Shown in pieces: positions 22,250-29,585 of a stretch of 64,000 nt of DNA (the stretch's first letter is position 1; each line of letters begins with the position of its first letter). The translations under genes were made by a program, and so were the position numbers. The stretch comes from Xanthomonas sp. 10-10. GTDB taxonomy: Bacteria; Pseudomonadota; Gammaproteobacteria; Xanthomonadales; Xanthomonadaceae. The DNA lies in NCBI RefSeq assembly GCF_040182365.1, contig NZ_CP144460.1, forward strand, positions 2,976,001 to 3,040,000, given 5' to 3'. Below the pieces are notes generated by a model, which searched no databases, was not told the DNA's origin, and saw only the letters and a list, made by a program, of their open reading frames with translations.

Positions 22250-22596
22250 CCAACACCCAACACCCGAACGCCGGCCCGGCCGAATAGCCGGTCTCCGGTT
22301 CGATGCGGATCTGCAAGGTGGTACGGCCGGCCACTGCTGCGGGCAAGGCGTAATCCACATCGACGAAGTCCAGGCCGCGGTTGCCGTCGAGGCGTTCGTT
22401 GGCGATGAGTTCGCCGTCGGCGAGGATGCGGAAGCGGCGGCGGGTTTCGTCGCCCCAGTAGCGTAGGCGCAGGATGCGGGCCTGGGCGGTGTTGCGCAGG
22501 GTGAAGGCAATGAAACCGCCGGTGCGGGCGTCGCGGCCGGCGCGGCGGCGGTAGCTCAGTGCGTAGGAGCTGTCGCTGGTGAGGGCGTGCGCCTTT
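22250..22596 (-). repeat. 347-bp block, copy 1 (duplicated 3' end of GH127)
   Basis: Starts with CCAACACCCAACACCCGAAC and ends with GGGCGTGCGCCTTT. On the minus strand it encodes the DUF6805-type C-terminal domain of the GH127 protein (LTSDSSYALSYRRRAGRDAR, RLRYWGDETRRRFRILADGE, VDVDYALPAAVAG, EPETGYSAGPAFGCWVL). It is detached from the rest of that gene, so here it is a non-functional fragment. Same length and orientation as copies 2 and 3 with only a few substitutions. It joins an rhs core directly at position 22597. Confidence 0.93.
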
Positions 22597-23813
22597 ATAG
22601 CTATGACGCCACCGGCAATCGCCTCAGCGCCAAGGTCGGCAGCGTGACACACGCTTACACCTATCCAACGACCAATCATCGCCTGAGTGCAGTAGCTGGC
22701 GTGGCGCGCACCTACGACAAGACAGGCAATACGCTGAGCATCGGTGGCAAGGCGCGGGAGTTCCCCTACGACGCATCCGGCCGCATGAGCTTGGTCAAGC
22801 GTGCAGGCGCGGTGGTGATGAATTATCGCTACAACGGTAAAGGCGAGCAGGTGCGCCGCTTCCTTGGCACCACCAACACCTACACGCTCTACGATGAAGC
22901 CGGCCACTGGCTCGGTGACTACGACACCAATGGCGTGCCCAAGCAGCAGGCGATCTGGCTGGACGACCTACCGGTCGGCCTGCTGGCCAACGCCAACACG
23001 CTGCATTACATCGAACCGGACCACCTGGGCAGCCCGCGCGTAGTGATCGACCCCACCCGCGATGTGGCAGTGTGGACGTGGAGCTTGAAGGGCGAAGCCT
23101 TCGGCAACACCGCGCCGAATCAGGATCCGGATAGCGATGGTGCAGCGTTGGTGCTGGATATGCGGTTTCCGGGGCAGCGGTTTGATGCGGCCAGTGGCTT
23201 AAATCAGAATTACCTCCGGGATTACGACCCTGCTACCGGGCGATACGCGCAGAGTGACCCAATCGGTCTTTTGGGCGGACTTAGCACTTTTTCATATGCT
23301 GGCAGTAGCTCCCTTGAAAAATTTGATGTGCTTGATCTTATGGAGGGAAGCTTAACCAATTTACAGAAGCGTAACGCCATCTCGAGTTGGGCGATGCAAA
23401 ATGTAAGATCAACTGCTTACGGATTCTACCAGTCTAGGTCTACGCAATATCCTGCAAATTCCTGGAAATGCTCGTCATTTGTCTGTGATGCGGCCTCGAA
23501 TGCAGGAGCCCCAACAACTGTTACGATCAGAGGTAAAAATGACCAACAGATAGATAGATGCGCTACCGCCGTCGAACTGGCAAAAGGATATATTCCAAAT
23601 TGGAGGCAACTAGGCAAGTACGAAGAACGCATGCCTGGGGACATTGCAGCAAATAGAAATGCGGGTCCAAATTCGACAGGCCATACTGCTATAGTAGTTC
23701 CAGGCGTGAATGGCGGCGTCACTACGATGGGGGCGCATGATATATACGTTGGACCTGCCGGGGTTGATCAGTTCCCCGAAGGATCCACCGTCTTACGTTA
23801 CATAGGAGACTAA
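22587..23813 (+). CDS. Orphan rhs core with NlpC/P60-like toxin tip
   Basis: A 408-residue reading frame lacking the long YD-repeat N terminus of full Rhs proteins. It shows YSYDATGNRLSAK, the core signature HYIEPDHLGSPRVV, RFPGQRFDAAS and GRYAQSDPIGL. After about residue 232 it switches to a tip unlike the second module. The tip carries SWKCSSFVCDAASNAGAP (Cys295) and PGDIAANRNAG with NSTGHTAIVV (His366), the arrangement of papain-like NlpC/P60 or CHAP amidases that cut peptidoglycan. The first possible start is a GTG inside the 347-bp block with no clear ribosome-binding site, so independent expression is uncertain. The second self-cleavage motif (DPxG) is degenerate (DVLD). A stop-ATG gap of one base couples it to the next gene. 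Confidence 0.75.
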   Translation: MRLYSYDATGNRLSAKVGSVTHAYTYPTTNHRLSAVAGVARTYDKTGNTLSIGGKAREFPYDASGRMSLVKRAGAVVMNYRYNGKGEQVRRFLGTTNTYTLYDEAGHWLGDYDTNGVPKQQAIWLDDLPVGLLANANTLHYIEPDHLGSPRVVIDPTRDVAVWTWSLKGEAFGNTAPNQDPDSDGAALVLDMRFPGQRFDAASGLNQNYLRDYDPATGRYAQSDPIGLLGGLSTFSYAGSSSLEKFDVLDLMEGSLTNLQKRNAISSWAMQNVRSTAYGFYQSRSTQYPANSWKCSSFVCDAASNAGAPTTVTIRGKNDQQIDRCATAVELAKGYIPNWRQLGKYEERMPGDIAANRNAGPNSTGHTAIVVPGVNGGVTTMGAHDIYVGPAGVDQFPEGSTVLRYIGD

Positions 23814-23814
23814 A

Positions 23815-24252
23815 ATGAGGCACTTAGCTGTTGTAGCTATCGGGGTCGCCGGGATTCTTCATACTTCATACGCTGCAGCTTCAACCTCTTGCGATGCTCG
23901 GGATTTAGTCATAGTGGAACTTGACCTAGTTAAAAATATTGAAGTCATGAAAGTGAATGAGCACCTTGTCAAGGGGCGAGATTCATTCGAAGTTTTTTTT
24001 AAGCATTGCGCTCGCAAAACTGTGATTCTAGCAAGTCCACGAGCAAAACTTTCGCAGATACTTGATATCCAGGTATTTCTGGGGAAAATTGGAGCGCGTC
24101 CAAAAAATGATAATTTTTTTATATTCTCCGCCAGCCCTGAATCTGGTGCGATGACCTATATGGGGACGTTCGCAACAATGAAATACACCAGAAAGCACGA
24201 CGAGCTTATAAAGATAATTGAAAGTCCGCGGGAAGAAAGTAATTGGTTTTAA
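23815..24252 (+). CDS. Putative exported immunity protein to the first rhs tip
   Basis: A 145-residue protein whose ATG lies one base after the toxin stop, with GGAG overlapping the toxin end. It has a leader MRHLAVVAIGVAGILHTSYA and a small mature domain (CDARDLVIVELDLVKNIEV to IKIIESPREESNWF). No family recognised. Export to the periplasm is what is expected for protection against a peptidoglycan amidase. The sequence is visibly AT-richer than the surrounding genes, suggesting acquisition from elsewhere. Confidence 0.65.
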   Translation: MRHLAVVAIGVAGILHTSYAAASTSCDARDLVIVELDLVKNIEVMKVNEHLVKGRDSFEVFFKHCARKTVILASPRAKLSQILDIQVFLGKIGARPKNDNFFIFSASPESGAMTYMGTFATMKYTRKHDELIKIIESPREESNWF

Positions 24253-24279
24253 AATTTCACCAGGATAAAGATAAAGGAA

Positions 24280-24806
24280 AAAGCTGTGGGGAATATCTCA
24301 TGCAGCCCCAATGCCCTGGGCAAGCTGACTACGTGGACCATCCGACAACCAGCATCTACACCTAACAATTCAGCCAGACCACCTGCGCCAGCGGCGAGAC
24401 CCACCCCATCTACCGCCTGGCCCAATGCAGGACGGCAGCAGCAGCATTGACTACTGCTACGACGCTTCTTCGATCTGAAGCTCAAGGTGCAGACCACCAA
24501 CGGCAAGGCGTTTTTGTGCTGCGCTACGCCTACACCAAGCCGGCCAACCTATCCCGATGGTGCAGCGGTGGACTATGTTCGCAATGCCCAAGGTGAGACC
24601 GCAGAAGTGGGCGTCACCACCGCCGGCGGCACGCGGCAGGTTTTTCTGGGCTCGGCCCTGTGGCCGCCTACACCTATGGCAATGGCCGCACACTCGCCCG
24701 CCTCTATCATCTGGATTACCGCTCGCAGCCCATCCAGGACACCCGACCAGGCGGGCTGGAGATCGGCTTTGGCTTTGAGCCGGCCGGCAATCTCACCGCG
24801 CTGACG
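24280..24806 (+). pseudogene. Degraded rhs fragment with frameshifts
   Basis: Rhs-type sequence appears piecewise in all three frames: NALGKLTTWTI, then DGSSSIDYCYDA, then LKLKVQTTNGKAF and YPDGAAVDYVRNAQGETAEV, then VAAYTYGNGRTL, HLDYRSQPIQD and GFGFEPAGNLTALTP. Several small indels and stops break it. It runs directly into copy 2 of the 347-bp block at 24807. This is the segment that would normally precede the rhs core, showing that the block interrupts an rhs gene. Confidence 0.8.
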
Positions 24807-25153
24807 CCAACACCCAACACCCAAACGCCGGCCCGGCCGAGTAGCCGGTCTCCGGTTCGATGCGGATCTGCAAGGTGGTACGGCCGGCCACTGCTGCGGG
24901 CAAGGCGTAATCCACATCGACGAAGTCCAGGCCGCGGTTGCCGTCGAGGCGTTCGTTGGAGATGAGTTCGCCGTCGGCGAGGATGCGGAAGCGGCGGCGG
25001 GTTTCGTCGCCCCAGTAACGCAGGCGCAGGATGCGGGACTGGGCGGTGTTGCGCAGGGTGAAGGCGATGAGACCACCGATGCGAGCGTCGCGGCCGGCGC
25101 GGCGGCGGTAGCTCAGTGCGTAGGAGCTATCGCTGGTGAGTGCGTGCGCCTTT
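24807..25153 (-). repeat. 347-bp block, copy 2 (duplicated 3' end of GH127)
   Basis: Colinear with copy 1 (offset exactly 2557 bp) and copy 3 (offset 2255 bp), with scattered single-base changes. On the minus strand it reads the GH127 C-terminal domain (LRNTAQSRILRLRYWGDE and so on). It is flanked left by a degraded rhs fragment and right by an rhs core, so it lies inside rhs sequence. Confidence 0.93.
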
Positions 25154-26340
25154 ATAGCTATGACGCCACCGGCAATCGCCTCAGCGCCAAGGTCGGCAGC
25201 GTGACACACGCTTACACCTATCCAACGACCAATCATCGCCTGAGTACAGTAGCTGGCGTGGCGCGCACCTACGACAAAACGGGCAATACGCTGAGCATCG
25301 GTGGCAAGGCGCGGGAGTTCCCCTACGACTCATCTGGCCGCATGAGCATGGTCAAGCGTGCAGGCGTGCTGGTGATGAACTACCGCTACAACGGTAAAGG
25401 CGAGCAGGTGCGCCGCTTCCTCGGCACCACCAACACCTACATGCTTTACGATGAAGCCGGCCACTGGCTGGGCGACTACGACACCAATGGCGCGGCCAAG
25501 CAGCAGGCGATCTGGCTAGACGATTTGCCGGTCGGCCTGCTGGCCAACGCCAACACGCTGCACTACATCGAACCGGACCACCTGGGCAGCCCGCGCGTGG
25601 TGACCGACCCCACCCGCGATGTGGCGGTGTGGACGTGGAGCTTGAAGGGCGAAGCCTTCGGCAACACCGCGCCGAATCAGGACCCGGATGGCGATGGTGC
25701 AGCGTTGGTGCTGGATATGCGGTTTCCGGGGCAGCGGTTTGATGCAGCGAGTGGATGGAATCAGAATTACTTCCGTGACTACGAGGCGGCTACTGGACGG
25801 TATGGGCAGAGTGATCCGATTGGGCTAGAAGGTGGCATCAATATTTATGGTTATGTTGCCGGGCAACCTTTGAGTTTGATGGACCCAACTGGCCAAAATC
25901 CAGTTGCCGCTGGCGCATGCTTAATACCTGGAATTGGCTGGGGTGGTTGTGCGCTTGTTGGAGCCACGATGGAAGTTGGCACCTGCTACGTCACCGGTGC
26001 ATACCAAAGGGCAGCACAGTCTGCTGGAAACTGGTTAGATGAGCAGCTTGGAGCGTTGTCTGAAAGCGGACTTGCCGCTGGCCCAGCCCCCTATGATCAC
26101 TACCAAGAAAACGCGGCCCCTTACTTTACTCCAGATCCGTTCGGCGGTGACGAAGCATGTAGAAAGCTCGCTCATGCAACTAGAGTGTTGCGGGCACAAA
26201 TTTCGTGGAGGCGAACTGACTTGAATCCGCGCTCCGCAAGTTATAAAGGACACTCCACACGAATTGCAATATTATCAGCGGCTCTTGCAAAACTTGAGTC
26301 ATCGTATAGGAACATTTGTGGCGGCAATTGCCCAGGATAA
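25144..26340 (+). CDS. Orphan rhs core with an unassigned toxin tip
   Basis: A 398-residue frame nearly identical to the first rhs core up to about GRYGQSDPIGL (residue 227), then different. Both self-cleavage motifs are present (DPIGLEGG and MDPTGQNP). A hydrophobic segment (AAGACLIPGIGWGGCALVG) precedes a compact tip: CRKLAHATRVLRAQ, WRRTDLNPRSASYKGHSTRI, ILSAALAKLESSYRNICGGN. The conserved-looking Arg/Asp/His/Arg residues and paired Cys suggest a small polymorphic toxin, but the family could not be assigned. The possible GTG start lies inside the 347-bp block. The immunity gene follows after three bases. Confidence 0.72.
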   Translation: MRLYSYDATGNRLSAKVGSVTHAYTYPTTNHRLSTVAGVARTYDKTGNTLSIGGKAREFPYDSSGRMSMVKRAGVLVMNYRYNGKGEQVRRFLGTTNTYMLYDEAGHWLGDYDTNGAAKQQAIWLDDLPVGLLANANTLHYIEPDHLGSPRVVTDPTRDVAVWTWSLKGEAFGNTAPNQDPDGDGAALVLDMRFPGQRFDAASGWNQNYFRDYEAATGRYGQSDPIGLEGGINIYGYVAGQPLSLMDPTGQNPVAAGACLIPGIGWGGCALVGATMEVGTCYVTGAYQRAAQSAGNWLDEQLGALSESGLAAGPAPYDHYQENAAPYFTPDPFGGDEACRKLAHATRVLRAQISWRRTDLNPRSASYKGHSTRIAILSAALAKLESSYRNICGGNCPG

Positions 26341-26343
26341 AAA

Positions 26344-26835
26344 ATGCGCGAATTAGATATTGAAAAAAGCGTTTCTAGATTGGACGGATTTCTTTCAGGA
26401 ATAGCAACCTACAGCGGCAACATCAGAGACTATTCAGCCTATGCCTTTATTGCTCCACTGAAGGATGAAAAATCCTGTGAAGCCGCCATTAGAGACCACT
26501 TCAGCTGGCTTCCTGATCTGGAGTTTTCAAATATTCAAGTTCTTCAAAACGGACTTCGCGACCTTGAAGTTGAGATTAGACCGTTCCTTGTTAGAGACTT
26601 TCGCTACGGAAATGCCGAAGAAACTAATAAGCTTCAGAACTATTTTTCATTTCGCATCATGGATGATATTTTGAATGCAATAAGTGGATATAAAGTAACC
26701 CAAGTCATAAAATTAGCCGCAACACCTGCCCCTCAGAGCTCTGATTCGGTGTTCTTTTGCATATGCCTGGAAACTGACGTCATTGTCGTTCAATTTAACA
26801 ATGATATCAATTTCATAGAAAGCATTAAAGGCTAG
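26344..26835 (+). CDS. Putative cytoplasmic immunity protein to the second rhs tip
   Basis: A 163-residue acidic protein without signal peptide, starting three bases after the toxin stop with AGGA close by. Segments: MRELDIEKSVSRLDGFLSG, YSAYAFIAPLKDEKSCEAAI, DFRYGNAEETNKLQNYFSFR, IVVQFNNDINFIESIKG. No family recognised. Its position, size and markedly low GC are typical of immunity genes. Absence of a leader implies that the partner toxin acts in the cytoplasm. The following 226 bp (26836-27061) are AT-rich and hold no gene. Confidence 0.65.
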   Translation: MRELDIEKSVSRLDGFLSGIATYSGNIRDYSAYAFIAPLKDEKSCEAAIRDHFSWLPDLEFSNIQVLQNGLRDLEVEIRPFLVRDFRYGNAEETNKLQNYFSFRIMDDILNAISGYKVTQVIKLAATPAPQSSDSVFFCICLETDVIVVQFNNDINFIESIKG

Positions 26836-27050
26836 AAAAATTAATAACAAAATAGTAAATTAAATTACAAAATAGGCTTTAAGCCACCCCCAAAAAAACA
26901 GCCCCTCTTTTTCCTGTAAAAAGAAGAGAGTGCGGCTGATTTCTCGCTTGATTTTTCTGCACACTTCTAGGATTTGTTTAGTTGTTGGCAACCTGTTTTT
27001 TGATACATCGCAAGAATCTCGTTGCACCCCGGGGGCACTCGCCCCAACGC

Positions 27051-29426
27051 TCACACCGACGCCAACACCCAACACCCGAACGCCGGCCCTGCCGAGTAGC
27101 CGGTCTCCGGTTCGATGCGGATCTGCAGGGTGGCGCGGCCTGCCACCGCTGCGGGCAAGGCGTAATCCACATCGACGAAGTCCAGGCCGCGGTTGCCGTC
27201 CAGGCGTTCGTTGGCGATGAGTTCGCCGTCGGCGAGGATGCGGAAGCGGCGGCGGGTTTCGTCGCCCCAGTAGCGTAGGCGCAGAATGCGGGCCTTAGCG
27301 GTGTTGCGCAGGGTGAAGGCAATGAAACCACCGGTGCGGGCGTCGCGGCCGGCGCGGCGGCGGTAGCTCAGTGCATAGGAGCTGTCGCTGGTGAGGGCGT
27401 GCGCCTTTTCCGATGCTTCCTCGCCCAGGGCGATGCGATCCAGGGCACGCGCGTCGAGTGCGCGTTGCGCCGCATCCGCCGCCGCCAGCTCGGCCTGGCG
27501 TTGTTGCCAGGCGGAGGCGTCGCGGTGCTCCAGGTAGACGGCGCTGCGGCGATCGAACTGGGCATAGAACGGGGAAAATTGCCATTGCTGGGCGCCATCG
27601 GCATAGGCGTAGTGGCCGTGCGCCGGCAGCGGCCGCAGGCGTTGCAGAATATCGTCACCACCGATCAGCGCCGGGGTCTTGTTGCTCCACGGCGTTGCGG
27701 CATCGCCGAGGTCGGCCGCCAGCACCAGCGGGCCGCGCATGATCGCGACCCATGCCGGATCGTCCGCTGTGGGTTCCAGGCGCAGCGGCATCTCCAGCTG
27801 CAGGGACACGGTGTCGCCAGCGGCCCATACCCGTTCGATGCGCAAATACCCATCCATCGGTTGCAGGTTCTGCAGCTGACCATTGACCTGCAAGGTGAAC
27901 GCGCCGGCCCAGCCAGGCACGCGCAGCGCAAGGGTACGCGCCGTTGCGGGCGCTGCGGCGATCTGCAGTGTGACCTGGCCCTGTTCGGGCAGCGTGCTGC
28001 GCAGGCTTAGCGCAAACCCGGCTGCATCGCGCACCGTGGAGGGCACATACAGATTGACGTAGACGCCCTGCCCGTCTTCCCAGTAGATGGAGTCGCCGAA
28101 CTGCGCATGCGCCTCCATGCCGCTGCCGACGCAGCACCAGAAATCGTCGAACGGTGTGGACCAGCCGCGCGCTTCGCCGGCCAGCAGCGGTGTCATGTAG
28201 GTGAACATGCCGGTGCGCGGATGCTGCTGCGCCATCACGTGGTTGAGCAGCGTGCGTTCGTAATAGTCGAAATATGCAGCCTGCGGCCCCCAATGATACA
28301 GATGCCGGGTGAGCTTGAGCATGTTGTAGCTGGCGCAGTGCTCGCAGGTCTGCTCGGTGAGAAACTTTGAAATGCTGTCCGGCTGCTGGAAGTACTCGCG
28401 GTCGCCGTTGCCGCCGATCACGTAGGTGTGGTGGTCGGTGACGGTGTGCCAGAAGAAGCGCGCGGCCGCGCCGGATGCGGCATCGCCGGTGACTTCGTAC
28501 TCGCGTGCCAGGCCGATCAGTTTGGGAATATTGGTATTGGAATGCTGGTGCACCAGTTCGTCGCGCTGGGCGATCAGCGGGTCGAGCACGGCGTGATGAT
28601 GCAGGCGCTGCGCCAGTGCCAACCACTGCGCATCGCCGGTTTGCACATGCAACTCGACGAACGATTCGTTGAGGCCACCGAATTCGCAGGACAGCACCTT
28701 CTGCAGCTGCGCACCGTCCAACGCCGCAAAAATGCCTTGCAGATAACCGGCCAGCCCCACCGCCACCTGCAGCGCCTGTGCATTGTCGCAATGCGCATGC
28801 ACGTCCAGCAGGCCGGCAAACAGCTTGTGCCAGGTGTACAGCGGCGCCCAGCTGCCATTGAGATAGAACGGTGCGGGGTCGATCTTGCCGCGCTTGAGTT
28901 CATCGAAGACCGCACGCCCGCTTTCGATCTTGCCTGCGGCGTTCTTGCGGGTGAAGCCGGCCACATAACCATCGCCTCCATGTGCCTGGCAACGCGCCAG
29001 CTCGCTCACCAGATAAGCGGCACGCGTGGCGCATTGCGCATCGCCGGTTTGCGCATGCATCAAGGCCAACGCACTGAGATAGTGGCCCAGCGTATGGCCT
29101 GCGATGGTGTCCGCTTCCCAACCGCCATAGGCAGGCGCCTTGGGGTCGAGACCGGCGTACAGCACGAAGTTGTGCAATAGCCGGTCCGGCTGCAGCCGCA
29201 TCAGGTAGCGGCGATTGGTGTCGAGCGCATCCAGGAACAGCGACGGCGTCAGGCGCACCTGGGCCAGCGGCACCGCGCGCATGCGGCCAGGCTGGGCGGC
29301 GCTGGCATCGGCGGGGAAGCGCAGGAAGCCCGCAGCCACTGCCAGACTGCTCCAGGCCAGAAAGCGCCGCCGCGACAGGGACAAGGTGTGATCGGTGACG
29401 CGCTCGGTGCGGGATGGCTCTGTCAT
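27051..29426 (-). CDS. hypBA1: GH127 beta-L-arabinofuranosidase (HypBA1-like, Tat-exported)
   Basis: Releases L-arabinose from beta-1,2-linked arabinooligosaccharides of plant hydroxyproline-rich proteins, the last step of that pathway. 791 residues. A twin-arginine leader (SRRRFLAWSSLAVAAGF) is at residues 18-34. Catalytic features of the cysteine glycosidase family are visible: acid/base candidate Glu344 in GNGDREYF, zinc ligands Glu362 and Cys364 in CEHCASYN, and the Cys431-Cys432 pair in DFWCCVGSGME, of which Cys431 is the likely nucleophile. The C-terminal domain (about residues 675-791) is DUF6805-like and is the part copied twice elsewhere in the island. It lies 159 bp downstream of a TonB receptor. 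Confidence 0.88.
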   Translation of the reverse strand: MTEPSRTERVTDHTLSLSRRRFLAWSSLAVAAGFLRFPADASAAQPGRMRAVPLAQVRLTPSLFLDALDTNRRYLMRLQPDRLLHNFVLYAGLDPKAPAYGGWEADTIAGHTLGHYLSALALMHAQTGDAQCATRAAYLVSELARCQAHGGDGYVAGFTRKNAAGKIESGRAVFDELKRGKIDPAPFYLNGSWAPLYTWHKLFAGLLDVHAHCDNAQALQVAVGLAGYLQGIFAALDGAQLQKVLSCEFGGLNESFVELHVQTGDAQWLALAQRLHHHAVLDPLIAQRDELVHQHSNTNIPKLIGLAREYEVTGDAASGAAARFFWHTVTDHHTYVIGGNGDREYFQQPDSISKFLTEQTCEHCASYNMLKLTRHLYHWGPQAAYFDYYERTLLNHVMAQQHPRTGMFTYMTPLLAGEARGWSTPFDDFWCCVGSGMEAHAQFGDSIYWEDGQGVYVNLYVPSTVRDAAGFALSLRSTLPEQGQVTLQIAAAPATARTLALRVPGWAGAFTLQVNGQLQNLQPMDGYLRIERVWAAGDTVSLQLEMPLRLEPTADDPAWVAIMRGPLVLAADLGDAATPWSNKTPALIGGDDILQRLRPLPAHGHYAYADGAQQWQFSPFYAQFDRRSAVYLEHRDASAWQQRQAELAAADAAQRALDARALDRIALGEEASEKAHALTSDSSYALSYRRRAGRDARTGGFIAFTLRNTAKARILRLRYWGDETRRRFRILADGELIANERLDGNRGLDFVDVDYALPAAVAGRATLQIRIEPETGYSAGPAFGCWVLASV
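27062..27408 (-). repeat. 347-bp block, copy 3 (native, within GH127)
   Basis: The original location of the triplicated block: it begins 11 bases inside the GH127 3' end and covers about 115 codons. Boundaries are the same as in copies 1 and 2 (CCAACACCC at the left, GCGCCTTT at the right). All three copies are direct repeats. Confidence 0.92.
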
Positions 29427-29585
29427 GGGCTCAGCTTAGCTCCTGCCGCTGCTTGCGGACTGCGCGCGCGGTTACAGCACAGGCCGACACTCGCACTGCA
29501 AAGCAGTCGGTGACGTGGTCTGCTGCCGCCCGGCCGGATCGGAGAGCAGCAGTGCGATCGGGCAGCGGTGGCGCCATGGCCGCAC

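Noticed and set aside
22239..22600. Intact protein from the first 347-bp block
   Set aside because: Encodes only the C-terminal domain of GH127 without catalytic part; best described as a duplicated fragment.
22250..27408. Transposon or insertion sequence as cause of the block triplication
   Set aside because: No transposase, no terminal inverted repeats and no short target duplications were seen at the block edges.
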